A DNA stretch of 24,509 bases from Candidatus Omnitrophota bacterium. Lineage in GTDB: Bacteria > Omnitrophota > Gorgyraeia > Gygaellales > Profunditerraquicolaceae. The DNA lies in contig JAQUQA010000005.1 in the NCBI GenBank assembly GCA_028716305.1, forward strand, positions 1-24,509, in the 5' to 3' direction. Position numbers and translations under genes: made by a program. Positions 1 through 7,106 of the stretch are shown one piece after another (positions within the stretch are counted from its first letter, which is position 1; each line of letters opens with the position of its first letter). Under the pieces are notes generated by a model. That model worked only from the letters and a program-made list of their open reading frames with translations. It was not told the DNA's origin and made no database searches.

Positions 1-313
1 AGATTGACTTCTTGTCATCCAGAAGAGTGGCATTGGTAGCCAGCTGGACTTCCTTGAATTTACCTTTGACCAATTCGCAGATATCCCCAAACCGCGGATG
101 CAGGAGACTCTCCCCCCTGCGGTGCAATACCAGGATAGTTTCCGGAAATTCCGCCGCTTCATCGATGATCTGCTTGACCAGGCCAAACTCCATAAAACCA
201 TCAAGTTCTTTAAGGAATTTTCTCGGGCAATAACTGCAACGCAGGTTACATACCGCGGATAACTCTATTTCTATCCTCCTGGGGAAAACCCCGGCATTAA
301 GATTATCGCTCAT
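1..313 (-). CDS. radical SAM protein, N-terminal part (cut by window edge)
   Basis: Only the first 104 codons are inside the window; the 3' end lies beyond position 1. Near the N-terminus is the radical SAM cluster-binding pattern C-x3-C-x2-C (Cys22, Cys26, Cys29, read as CNLRCSYC), which ligates a 4Fe-4S cluster and splits S-adenosylmethionine. About 40 residues later the sequence HRRGESLLHP matches the GEPLLHP-type strand common in SPASM-type radical SAM enzymes. The ATG lies 5 nt after the stop of the SpsF-like gene, with a GGAGG about 14 nt upstream inside that gene, so it is probably co-transcribed. The substrate cannot be named. Members found beside SpsF-type genes usually act on sugars or on a small peptide, but that is inference. 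Confidence 0.85.
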   Translation of the reverse strand, partial: MSDNLNAGVFPRRIEIELSAVCNLRCSYCPRKFLKELDGFMEFGLVKQIIDEAAEFPETILVLHRRGESLLHPRFGDICELVKGKFKEVQLATNATLLDDKKSI

Positions 314-318
314 TCGGC

Positions 319-1038
319 CTACAAGGCCCTCCTTCGGCCTAACAGCTGTTTATCGGCTATTTCCAGCACGTCCCTGGCGCGGAAAGTAAAATCCCCCTTC
401 AGGACCTTTGCTATTTTGCGGGCATTTTCCAGGTCTTCAGGAAAATCAACGGTTAACTTTGACCCGTTCATTGAATCAGCGCCTAACCCCAGATCAAAAT
501 ACCCGGTTTTAAATTCCTCCGCGTGGTTAATAAAATACCTGGTAACGTGCTCTAAATCCTCTTGGTCAACGGCCAGGCCTGCCGCTTTCTTCGCCGCTGC
601 CAAAGTAAAGGCCTCACAGATGAAACCGGCAGCCGTAGTCTTCTTGTCGATTGCGGCATAATCAAACCCCCGACCCTTTAAGGCATCCAGTAAAACGCTG
701 AACGCCGAGGTCTCGACAAAGGGGCTGTCCGCGCAAACCCGCACCAGGTATTTTACCCCAAGCCCCTCGGCAGCCCGGATATACCTCTCTAAGACGTTAT
801 TCAGGCTGCCCCTGAACACATCCAGGGAATGACTGCGGCAAAAATTATAAACCTGATCATCATCTTCTTCCGTAGAGGTAGCGACAACTACCTTGGTTAC
901 CGCGGATGCCTTGCAACGGCGATAAACGAATTCCAAAAGCGGCATGCCGGCTAAGTCCATTAATACTTTTCCCGGCAGGCGCGCGGAACTATGTCTAGCC
1001 TGGATAACCACCGCGCAATCGCTATAATCCTTTAACAT
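319..1038 (-). CDS. SpsF-like cytidylyltransferase family protein
   Basis: This 239-residue protein belongs to the CMP-KDO synthetase / SpsF cytidylyltransferase family, which transfers CMP or a similar nucleotide from an NTP to a sugar acid or sugar phosphate. The N-terminal nucleotide-binding segment reads VIQARHSSARLPGKVL (about residues 11-26), equivalent to the RxxSxRxPGK motif of the family. VRVCADSPFVE near residue 100 is the usual second motif (R.tGDSPl). The start ATG overlaps the stop of the upstream methyltransferase gene (ATGTTAA), which suggests translational coupling. Length is normal for SpsF. The true product sugar is unknown. The gene sits at the end of the export operon with methyltransferase and radical SAM genes, which suggests a specialised CMP-activated residue. 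Confidence 0.85.
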   Translation of the reverse strand: MLKDYSDCAVVIQARHSSARLPGKVLMDLAGMPLLEFVYRRCKASAVTKVVVATSTEEDDDQVYNFCRSHSLDVFRGSLNNVLERYIRAAEGLGVKYLVRVCADSPFVETSAFSVLLDALKGRGFDYAAIDKKTTAAGFICEAFTLAAAKKAAGLAVDQEDLEHVTRYFINHAEEFKTGYFDLGLGADSMNGSKLTVDFPEDLENARKIAKVLKGDFTFRARDVLEIADKQLLGRRRAL

Positions 1039-2051
1039 GATTTTCTGGCTACCACCAGCATATTACTGCTTAAGAGGTTATCCTGCAAAAATAGCTGTAA
1101 TTTATCGCGCAGGGAGTCTCCTTTATTCAATAAAGACAAGACAAAACGATCATTCAACTTGTATCCGCCCTTGACCCTGTTATAGACGATATCCACATCG
1201 AGTACCCCCGGGGTCTCCAAGGCAACCACCTTGAATCCGGAACGCTTAAGCAATATGGCCATGGATTCCGGATTAAAATAATTCAGGTGGTTCGGTCCGC
1301 TGATATTGTATGAATCTTTCCCTAATAATAACAGGTCAAACCCGTTTATGTTCGGAGTGGTCAGAATAAATACCCCTCCCGGCTTAAGCAGGCTCCTCAC
1401 CTGGCGGCAGAAAGCCAGAGGATCAAACAAGTGTTCGATCAATTCAAACGCGCAGATACAGTCTGCCTGCAGGCCGCGGGTTTCTTCCGCCAGGCAATTC
1501 AAGGTTTTAATCCCCCTGGCCCTGGACAGGCGGGCCCCTTCGCCCGAAGGCTCGATATTCAGGTATTCTCCAAAACCCAGCTTCCTTTCCTTTAATAACT
1601 CCAGGAATATCCCGTTTCCACCTCCAATCTCAACCAGCAACTGTTTGCCTGCCTTAAAATTTTTTAGATATCGGCAAAGCCTTTCTGCCCTGGGCAAAAA
1701 GATTTTTTCCTTTCTTACCGCCGCGGTCTTTTCCAGCACCTCCCGGGTAAAAATACGGATAGACTCTGCATCCGCGTAATAATCAGAGAGTCTTTTAAGT
1801 TTTGGCCGCGGGGATATATAAAGGGTCCCGCACTTCTTGCAAAGCCGAAAGATGAATTTTTCCTTCATAAAATACAAAGGGTTTCCTTTTTTTCCGCACC
1901 CCGGGCATGCGCAGCAGGAGAAATATTTTTTTAACGGTCTGCCTTTCGAATCTAAAAAAAATCTTTTAATGTCTTTTACCCTGCAGGCGTCTATAAATTT
2001 CCCGAAATCGCCGGAACGGATATCGTTTTCCCTGAAAAAGGCTCCTGCCAT
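1032..2051 (-). CDS. class I SAM methyltransferase with N-terminal zinc ribbon
   Basis: This 339-residue protein starts with a four-cysteine zinc-ribbon-like module (C49-x2-C52 and C71-x2-C74). A Rossmann methyltransferase domain follows, with motif I VEIGGGNG around residues 140-147. Next come FELIEHLFDP, LLKPGGVFILTTPN and a SGPNHLNYF segment, typical of the Methyltransf_23 type found in sugar-modifying enzymes. It likely O- or C-methylates a sugar or glycan. It starts 3 nt after the Wzt-like ATPase stop and overlaps the SpsF-like gene by 7 nt. Being directly next to an ABC exporter ATPase with a carbohydrate-binding C-terminus, it is a candidate chain-terminating methyltransferase, but no sequence feature proves that. 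A second protein with the same architecture is encoded at 7107-8030. Confidence 0.88.
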   Translation of the reverse strand: MAGAFFRENDIRSGDFGKFIDACRVKDIKRFFLDSKGRPLKKYFSCCACPGCGKKGNPLYFMKEKFIFRLCKKCGTLYISPRPKLKRLSDYYADAESIRIFTREVLEKTAAVRKEKIFLPRAERLCRYLKNFKAGKQLLVEIGGGNGIFLELLKERKLGFGEYLNIEPSGEGARLSRARGIKTLNCLAEETRGLQADCICAFELIEHLFDPLAFCRQVRSLLKPGGVFILTTPNINGFDLLLLGKDSYNISGPNHLNYFNPESMAILLKRSGFKVVALETPGVLDVDIVYNRVKGGYKLNDRFVLSLLNKGDSLRDKLQLFLQDNLLSSNMLVVARKSC

Positions 2052-2054
2052 CGG

Positions 2055-3347
2055 TTATCCTCGTGCCTCCCTAAGCATGGTTTTCCAATCCAGCATCGGC
2101 CGCAGGATCGATTCCGCCCATTCCCCGTGCTGGAGGTTGTACCCCTGAAAATTCACGTCAAAAGAAAGAATCTTGTTCAAGATCAGATGTTCGATCTTTA
2201 AATTAAGCAGATGCACGGAAATATAAAAGCGCCTCTGCCCGAAGAGGTTGGCCGGGATCAGGCAAAACGATTCATAGAGGCCGCGCTTGCGCAGATAGAG
2301 CTCGCTTTCCTCTTCCCGGTCGGAATTCTGTGAAATGATCACCGGGTTATTATCTTCATCAACCACCTGGACCACTACTCTTAAGTCGGCAATATCTTCG
2401 AGGCATTCGTATAATACCGAAACCACAACCGGTTCATCCGAACGGAAGGCATTGCACAGGGCACCCTGACTATTCAAAAGGGTAACCTTCTTCAAAAGGA
2501 TGGTCGGGTTGCGCCTACGCACCACTCCTTCCAATTTACCGGAGATCTCTTTTTCATCGACAAAACCTTTCAGTGAAAGGTTTTGATCCAGATAAGCCGC
2601 GGTAACCAGCTCGGTCGGGCCGTCCATGGCTACCCTGCCGGATTCCAAAAGCACCGTGCGCTTACAGAGGTTTCTCACCGCGGTCATATTATGGCTGACA
2701 AACAACACTGTCCGCCCTCCCTGGGAAACATCTTTCATCTTCCCCAGGCATTTTTTCTGGAACTGGGCGTCCCCCACTGCCAGGACCTCGTCCACCAGGA
2801 GGATCTCCGGATCAAGATGCGCGGCCACTGAAAAAGCCAGCCTTACCTGCATCCCGCTGGAGAAACGCTTTACCGGAGTATCCAGGAATTTTTCCACCCC
2901 GGAAAACTCCACGATCTGGTCGAATTTCTTATCGATCTCTTTTTTTCGCATCCCCAGGATCGATCCGTTAAAATAAATATTCTCCCTGCCGGTGAGTTCC
3001 GGGTGGAACCCGGTCCCCACTTCCAGGAGGCTCCCCACCCTGCCGCGTAAAATTACCTCTCCCTGCGTGGGGCAGGTGATCCGGGAAATTATCTTCAAGA
3101 ACGTGGTCTTGCCCGCGCCATTGCGGCCGATGATCCCGACAACCTCCCCTTTTTTGATCTCCAGGCAAATATCTTTCAACGCCCAAAAAACCTCTTTTTC
3201 CAAAAGGCCTTTATTCTTTCTTTTTAAGAAGGCAAAGGGATTTTTCAGCAACCCCTCCAGGCTATCCCGCAGGGCCAGGTAGTTGCGCTGATGGGAAATA
3301 TTATACTTTTTAGATAACCCTTTAATTTGAATCGCAGCTTTATGCAT
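2055..3347 (-). CDS. wzt: polysaccharide ABC transporter ATP-binding protein with C-terminal carbohydrate-binding domain (Wzt type)
   Basis: This 430-residue cytoplasmic ATPase pairs with the permease encoded just upstream. The ABC domain occupies about residues 1-255, with Walker A GRNGAGKTT (74-82), signature FSSGMQ (162-167), Walker B ILLVDE (182-187) and the H-loop His219. The remaining ~170 residues contain a predicted beta-rich region with the spacing of the Wzt C-terminal domain (VVSVLYECLEDIADLRVVVQ onward). In E. coli O8/O9a-type systems that domain reads the modified non-reducing end of the glycan before export. The gene starts 1 nt after the permease stop. An extended domain of this kind argues for export of a complete, end-capped polymer rather than a teichoic-acid ATPase lacking it. 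Confidence 0.93.
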   Translation of the reverse strand: MHKAAIQIKGLSKKYNISHQRNYLALRDSLEGLLKNPFAFLKRKNKGLLEKEVFWALKDICLEIKKGEVVGIIGRNGAGKTTFLKIISRITCPTQGEVILRGRVGSLLEVGTGFHPELTGRENIYFNGSILGMRKKEIDKKFDQIVEFSGVEKFLDTPVKRFSSGMQVRLAFSVAAHLDPEILLVDEVLAVGDAQFQKKCLGKMKDVSQGGRTVLFVSHNMTAVRNLCKRTVLLESGRVAMDGPTELVTAAYLDQNLSLKGFVDEKEISGKLEGVVRRRNPTILLKKVTLLNSQGALCNAFRSDEPVVVSVLYECLEDIADLRVVVQVVDEDNNPVIISQNSDREEESELYLRKRGLYESFCLIPANLFGQRRFYISVHLLNLKIEHLILNKILSFDVNFQGYNLQHGEWAESILRPMLDWKTMLREARG

Positions 3348-3348
3348 T

Positions 3349-4176
3349 TTAGATTATATCCGCGAAATAATCTTCGGTTTTCCGGAAATAAGCAACACCC
3401 CAGGCAAACAGTAAAATACTCACCAAGATTGAAATAGAAAGCGCCGGCCAATCAATGGGCCCCTTGCCGGAAATCAGGACGCGGCTGGTTTCGATCACTC
3501 CGGACATCGGGTTCAAAAGCAACACCCAGCGGTATTTTTCGCTCAACATGCTTAAGGGATAGATTACGGGAGTCAGGAATAAAGACATCTGGATAAGAAA
3601 GGGCACGGCATAACGCACGTCCCGGTATTTCACGTTCAGGGCGGCAAAAAAGCACCCCAAGCCGGCGGAAGCCAACATAGTTATGCCGATCAATAGTGGA
3701 AGGTAAATAATGATCTCTATACTGGGCAGGAAACGGTAGTAGATCATCATCCCGAACAAGAGTATAAAAGAGATCGCGAAATCCACCATTCCGATAAAAC
3801 ATGAAGATAATGGTATCGCCAACCTGGGGAAATAGATCTTCTGGATGATCCCGGAGTTAGAAACCATACTTTCGCTGGCATGGGTCAGGACAAAAGAAAA
3901 ATAGTTCCAGAGGACCAGTCCGGTATAGACGAACACCGGATAAGGCATATCCGCGGAGGGTATGCGGGCAAACCGGCCGAAAAAAACCGTAAAGATGAGC
4001 ATCGCCACCAACGGCTGGAACAACGCCCAAAGCACCCCGATCAAGGTCTGCTTATACCTGACCTTGATGTCCCTCCAGACAAAAAAATAAATAACCTCGC
4101 GATAGCGCCATAATTCCTTTATGCCGATATTCACCCAGCCGCGCCGCGGCGAGATTACGAGATTATTTTCTGACAT
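3349..4176 (-). CDS. wzm: polysaccharide ABC transporter permease (Wzm type)
   Basis: This 275-residue ABC-2-type membrane protein carries undecaprenyl-linked glycan across the inner membrane with the neighbouring ATPase. I see about six hydrophobic segments, the family N-terminus VWRDIKVRYKQTLIGVLWAL, the central NVKYRDVRYAVPFL and LFLTPVIYP, the LNPM segment, and the typical end DYFADII. I chose the ATG at 4176, which overlaps the upstream SDR stop as TAATG, a normal coupling arrangement. An in-frame TTG ten codons upstream (4206) would add a non-conserved tail inside the upstream gene and is less likely. Length fits Wzm, TagG and RfbA proteins. Confidence 0.93.
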   Translation of the reverse strand: MSENNLVISPRRGWVNIGIKELWRYREVIYFFVWRDIKVRYKQTLIGVLWALFQPLVAMLIFTVFFGRFARIPSADMPYPVFVYTGLVLWNYFSFVLTHASESMVSNSGIIQKIYFPRLAIPLSSCFIGMVDFAISFILLFGMMIYYRFLPSIEIIIYLPLLIGITMLASAGLGCFFAALNVKYRDVRYAVPFLIQMSLFLTPVIYPLSMLSEKYRWVLLLNPMSGVIETSRVLISGKGPIDWPALSISILVSILLFAWGVAYFRKTEDYFADII

Positions 4177-5120
4177 TAGCTTTCTATCTGTTTCGACCGG
4201 TACCAATCGATGGTTTTTTTGATCCCTTCCCGAAAATCGGTCTTTGCCCTGAACCCAAACTCCTCAAACGCCCGGGAGGTATCAAGCATCCTCCTGGGCT
4301 GACCGTCGGGTTTCGTAGCGTCCCAGACGATCTTGCCTTTAAAACCGCTTAACTCGGCGATCAAACCAGCCAGTTCCTTTATCGAGATCTCAAATCCCGC
4401 GCCCAGATTGACCGGATCGGCCTTGTCATACTTTTCTGTTGCCAGCAATATTGCCTGGGCGGCATCTTCCACAAACAAGAATTCCCTGGTTGCCTTTCCC
4501 GTTCCCCAAACCGTAATTGCCTCTTTTCTTTGCTTTACCGCATCAAAACACTTCTTGATCAACGCCGGGATAACATGGCTGGTAAGTTCGTTAAAGTTAT
4601 CATGCGGTCCGTAAAGATTGACCGGCATAAGAAAAATAGAGTTGAATCCGTATTGCCGGCGATAGGCCTGCGATTGAACCAGGAGCATCTTCTTTGCCAT
4701 TCCGTAGGGAGCGTTGGTTTCTTCGGGGTACCCCTTCCAAAGGTCCTCCTCGCGGAAAGGAACCGGGGTATATTTGGGATAACAACAGATAGTGCCCAGG
4801 GCGACAAACTTTTCCACTTTCGCCAGCCGGGCTTCCTCCATCAATAAAACCCCCATCATCAGGTTATCGTAGAAAAATTTTCCCGGGCTCTTACGATTTG
4901 CCTCGATACCGCCGACTAAAGCCGCCAGATGGATCACTACCTGGGCCGACGATTCCCGGTAAGCGCGTTTAACCGCGCCGGCATCCACCAGGTCAAATTG
5001 ATCCTTCTCCGCGACAAACACATCACGGCAGCCCCGTTCTTTAAGCCCTTGGCAGAGATACTTCCCCAGGAAACCATCCCCTCCGGTCACCATTACCCTT
5101 TTTCTGCTTAAGTCGATCAA
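4176..5120 (-). CDS. GDP-L-fucose synthase-like extended SDR (Fcl/WcaG family)
   Basis: This 314-residue NAD(P)-dependent sugar-nucleotide enzyme closely resembles GDP-4-keto-6-deoxymannose 3,5-epimerase/4-reductase. Visible family features are the dinucleotide motif TGGDGFLG (12-19), AALVGGIEAN, the catalytic T110 within LGTICCYPK (Ser in E. coli Fcl), Y139-x3-K143, VNLYGPHDNF followed by SHVIPALI (catalytic His), and WGTGKATREFL. The start is TTG, overlapping the MarR stop as TTGA. The Shine-Dalgarno AAAGGAG at 5126-5132 lies 5 nt upstream, and the next ATG would remove the nucleotide-binding strand. It would supply a GDP-6-deoxyhexose if a GDP-mannose 4,6-dehydratase exists elsewhere; none is in this window. 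A related epimerase on another nucleotide sugar remains possible. Confidence 0.85.
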   Translation of the reverse strand: MIDLSRKRVMVTGGDGFLGKYLCQGLKERGCRDVFVAEKDQFDLVDAGAVKRAYRESSAQVVIHLAALVGGIEANRKSPGKFFYDNLMMGVLLMEEARLAKVEKFVALGTICCYPKYTPVPFREEDLWKGYPEETNAPYGMAKKMLLVQSQAYRRQYGFNSIFLMPVNLYGPHDNFNELTSHVIPALIKKCFDAVKQRKEAITVWGTGKATREFLFVEDAAQAILLATEKYDKADPVNLGAGFEISIKELAGLIAELSGFKGKIVWDATKPDGQPRRMLDTSRAFEEFGFRAKTDFREGIKKTIDWYRSKQIES

Positions 5121-5467
5121 ACCCGCTCCTTTGTGCCGGCTTCTTTCTTCAGGCTCTCTACTTCGTTTTTAAGCTTTTCATACTCCTGGGTTTTCCAGAT
5201 GATAAATTTCTGCACCAGGTCCAGCTTGATCTTTATCCCGGCCGGCGTCAAAAGATACATATAGGCGAGCTTATTCTTGGCGTTTTTGAAATTTTTGACC
5301 TCGATGATCCCCTTGTCAATGATCGAATTGATCAGAAAATTGACCTTACCCAGGCTTAACTCCAGTTTCTTGGCCAGATCCCGCTGGGTTACCTGGGAGT
5401 TCTGTTCTATCTCCCGGATTATTTTAAAAACCTGTTCTGATTCTAAGAGATGCGTCTTTTCGCTCAT
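5117..5467 (-). CDS. EPS-associated MarR-family transcriptional regulator
   Basis: This small 116-residue winged-helix protein has a helix-turn-helix at about residues 25-50 (VTQRDLAKKLELSLGKVNFL). It is followed by the KGIIEVKNFKNAKNKLAYMY and LLTPAGIKIKL segments typical of the EPS-associated MarR subfamily seen at exopolysaccharide loci, and it ends in a charged coiled-coil-like helix. It is the first gene of the export operon (regulator, Fcl-like, Wzm, Wzt, methyltransferase, SpsF-like, radical SAM) and overlaps the next gene by 4 nt. The start ATG lies just after an inverted repeat that overlaps a promoter, so autoregulation is plausible. What it senses is unknown. Confidence 0.9.
   Translation of the reverse strand: MSEKTHLLESEQVFKIIREIEQNSQVTQRDLAKKLELSLGKVNFLINSIIDKGIIEVKNFKNAKNKLAYMYLLTPAGIKIKLDLVQKFIIWKTQEYEKLKNEVESLKKEAGTKERV
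5126..5132 (-). promoter_or_regulatory. Shine-Dalgarno that fixes a TTG start
   Basis: AAAGGAG on the minus strand stands 5 nt before a TTG codon at 5120-5118, inside the 3' end of the MarR gene. It supports TTG as the real start of the Fcl-like gene, because no ATG lies upstream in frame and the next ATG falls inside the dinucleotide-binding strand. Confidence 0.7.
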
Positions 5468-5468
5468 T

Positions 5469-5485
5469 TGTTCACCTTATGAACA
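5469..5485. promoter_or_regulatory. inverted repeat, candidate operator of the MarR-type regulator
   Basis: TGTTCA-CCTTA-TGAACA is a perfect inverted repeat with 6-nt arms and a 5-nt spacer. It sits immediately upstream of the regulator's ATG and overlaps its likely transcription start and ribosome-binding region (AAGG on the minus strand). Symmetric sites near the start point fit repression by a dimeric MarR protein. A small mRNA hairpin hiding the ribosome-binding site is the alternative. Confidence 0.5.
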
Positions 5486-5512
5486 TATTAGCATAAAAAT
5501 GCCTTTTAGCAA
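5485..5512 (-). promoter_or_regulatory. promoter of the regulator/export operon
   Basis: On the minus strand TTGCTA (5512-5507) and TAATAT (5490-5485) are 16 nt apart. The -10 box is preceded by TGC, giving an extended -10 (TG-n-TAATAT). The expected start point is near 5478, leaving a very short leader before the ATG at 5467. This is the only sizeable AT-rich gap between the two halves of the polysaccharide cluster. Confidence 0.5.
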
Positions 5513-5537
5513 GAAAAAATTACACTCTTTCTATTGA

Positions 5538-6509
5538 TTATCTTCGGCGCTTTTGGAGCTGTTTTTGATAGAAATCCAATATGCGGGGGTTATCCTGAAG
5601 CCATTTAAGCGTTTGCTTAAAACCCTGTTCCAGTCCGGTCCTCGGCCTCCAGGCAAGCTCTCTTTTGATCTTGCGATTATCGGCAACCCAGAAATTACTG
5701 TCCCAGATCCTTGCCGGCAGAGTTCCCCATTCCGGCCGGGCCTTGATCTTCAAGATCTTCCTTGCCAGGGCCACGATCTCCCGGATGGATGTCTGCACGC
5801 CGGTGCCCAGATTATAAATTTCCCCGGCCCCGGTTTTTATTTTTTCTGCCGCCAGGATGTATGCCTCTGTCACATCATCCACGTAGACGTAATCCCTGGC
5901 TGTGGCCGGATTGACCAGATCCGGGAATTTTCCCTTCAGGCCGTAAACCAGCAGGGTTGGTACCAGCCTGGCGGGTTCCTCATATGGCCCATAAACCGAG
6001 AAAAGACGTAATGTGGTTATCCCGGCGTTTTTGGCGACAGCGGAATAGCTGCAAAACAAGGTCGCTGCCGCTTTGCTCGCGGCATAATAGCTATTCGGCT
6101 GTAATCTGTCTGTTTCGCAAAACGGCTCGTTTTTAAAACCGTATTCGGAGGAAGAACCGGTGTTAATGAACGCCTGAAAACCGGTCTTCAGGGCGGCTTC
6201 CATCAAATTAGCCGTGCCTAAGACATTAGTCTGCAGAATTTTCCCGGGATCATCCTGATAAGAATATGCCCCATATACCCCCAGATGGAAAATCCATTGC
6301 GGTTTAATTCCGGCAATGGATTTCTTTAACCCACCTATATCCCCCAGATCGGCCTTATGGATATGCAGGTCTTGCGCTATACCCTGCAGGCGCCAGGGAT
6401 GGTAATTTTTGCGTACCAACAGGTGCACCTCGTGGCCTGATTTCAACAGCTTCCTGGCCAGGTTTGCTCCGACAAAACCGCTGCCTCCGGTAATCACTAC
6501 TTTTTTCAT
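5538..6509 (-). CDS. NAD-dependent epimerase/dehydratase (extended SDR)
   Basis: This 323-residue extended SDR acts on a nucleotide sugar. It has the NAD motif TGGSGFVG (residues 7-14), a serine-rich active site NTGSSSEYG (116-124), the pair Y142-x3-K146 (YAASK), RLFSVYGP, and the late motif ARDYVYVDDV. The SSSEYG and YYAASK pattern resembles CDP-abequose- or paratose-synthase-like and UDP-glucose-4-epimerase-like SDRs, so it may be a 4-keto reductase or an epimerase; the exact reaction cannot be read from sequence. Its ATG directly abuts the stop of the upstream methyltransferase. It is the last gene of the rmlA-led operon, with a 70-nt gap to the regulator gene and no clear terminator there. 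The tail QKQLQKRRR is basic. Confidence 0.85.
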   Translation of the reverse strand: MKKVVITGGSGFVGANLARKLLKSGHEVHLLVRKNYHPWRLQGIAQDLHIHKADLGDIGGLKKSIAGIKPQWIFHLGVYGAYSYQDDPGKILQTNVLGTANLMEAALKTGFQAFINTGSSSEYGFKNEPFCETDRLQPNSYYAASKAAATLFCSYSAVAKNAGITTLRLFSVYGPYEEPARLVPTLLVYGLKGKFPDLVNPATARDYVYVDDVTEAYILAAEKIKTGAGEIYNLGTGVQTSIREIVALARKILKIKARPEWGTLPARIWDSNFWVADNRKIKRELAWRPRTGLEQGFKQTLKWLQDNPRILDFYQKQLQKRRR

Positions 6510-7103
6510 CTAAAACCTCAAGATATACGCCCGCATGGTCTGCGGCCAGCGCGGGAAAAAACTTATTTTTTTGATCTCAAGGCTCCTGCCTTGAAAAAAA
6601 CCGGCATATTCCTGCGGCCTCCTGATAAAACGGCCTTCGTCCAGTTTTGACAATAGATATCCCAGCGGGTTACGCCACAATAAAGGCAGCACGGGCTCAA
6701 AGGCGATAAAGACCGCCGGTGAACCGGCGTGATCACAGATTGTCTGCAATAAGCCGCTGCACTGCTCATCTTTCAGATGATGCAGCAGGCCATGGCAATA
6801 AATAAGATCCGCGGAACGCACCAATTGGACGAATCCGCTTTGATCGACATCGAACACCTTAAAATTATATCCGGGGTATTTATTTCTGGCGATGGCGATC
6901 CGCTCGGCAGAAAGGTCTATCCCGGTATAACAGCTTTGTTTAAAGAGATCCGCGAACCCGCCGCCCCCGCAAGCTAATTCCAGGACCCGCGGGGAGGATT
7001 TTTTCTCCGCTAAGAGCGCGTATTCCCCGCGCAGGACAGCCTTTTGTTTCTTATGCCCCTGATGCACGTAATCCTGCAGGAGCTTATAAAAGAAAAAATT
7101 CAT
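6510..7103 (-). CDS. class I SAM-dependent methyltransferase
   Basis: This 197-residue protein consists almost wholly of a Rossmann methyltransferase domain. Motif I reads VLELACGGGGFADL (residues 40-53), followed by YTGIDLSAERI, the acidic KVFDVDQS, and IYCHGLLHHL as motif IV. The C-terminal ~60 residues (FEPVLPLLWRNPLGYLLSKLD and following) carry no diagnostic motif. It is probably a glycan or sugar-nucleotide methyltransferase, judged by its place between another methyltransferase and an SDR. The start ATG lies 3 nt after the preceding gene's stop. Confidence 0.8.
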   Translation of the reverse strand: MNFFFYKLLQDYVHQGHKKQKAVLRGEYALLAEKKSSPRVLELACGGGGFADLFKQSCYTGIDLSAERIAIARNKYPGYNFKVFDVDQSGFVQLVRSADLIYCHGLLHHLKDEQCSGLLQTICDHAGSPAVFIAFEPVLPLLWRNPLGYLLSKLDEGRFIRRPQEYAGFFQGRSLEIKKISFFPRWPQTMRAYILRF

Positions 7104-7106
7104 TGT

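Noticed and set aside
5486..5537. Terminator between the SDR at 5538 and the regulator gene
   Set aside because: Only a 4-bp GCAT/ATGC stem is visible and no T tract follows it in the needed position.
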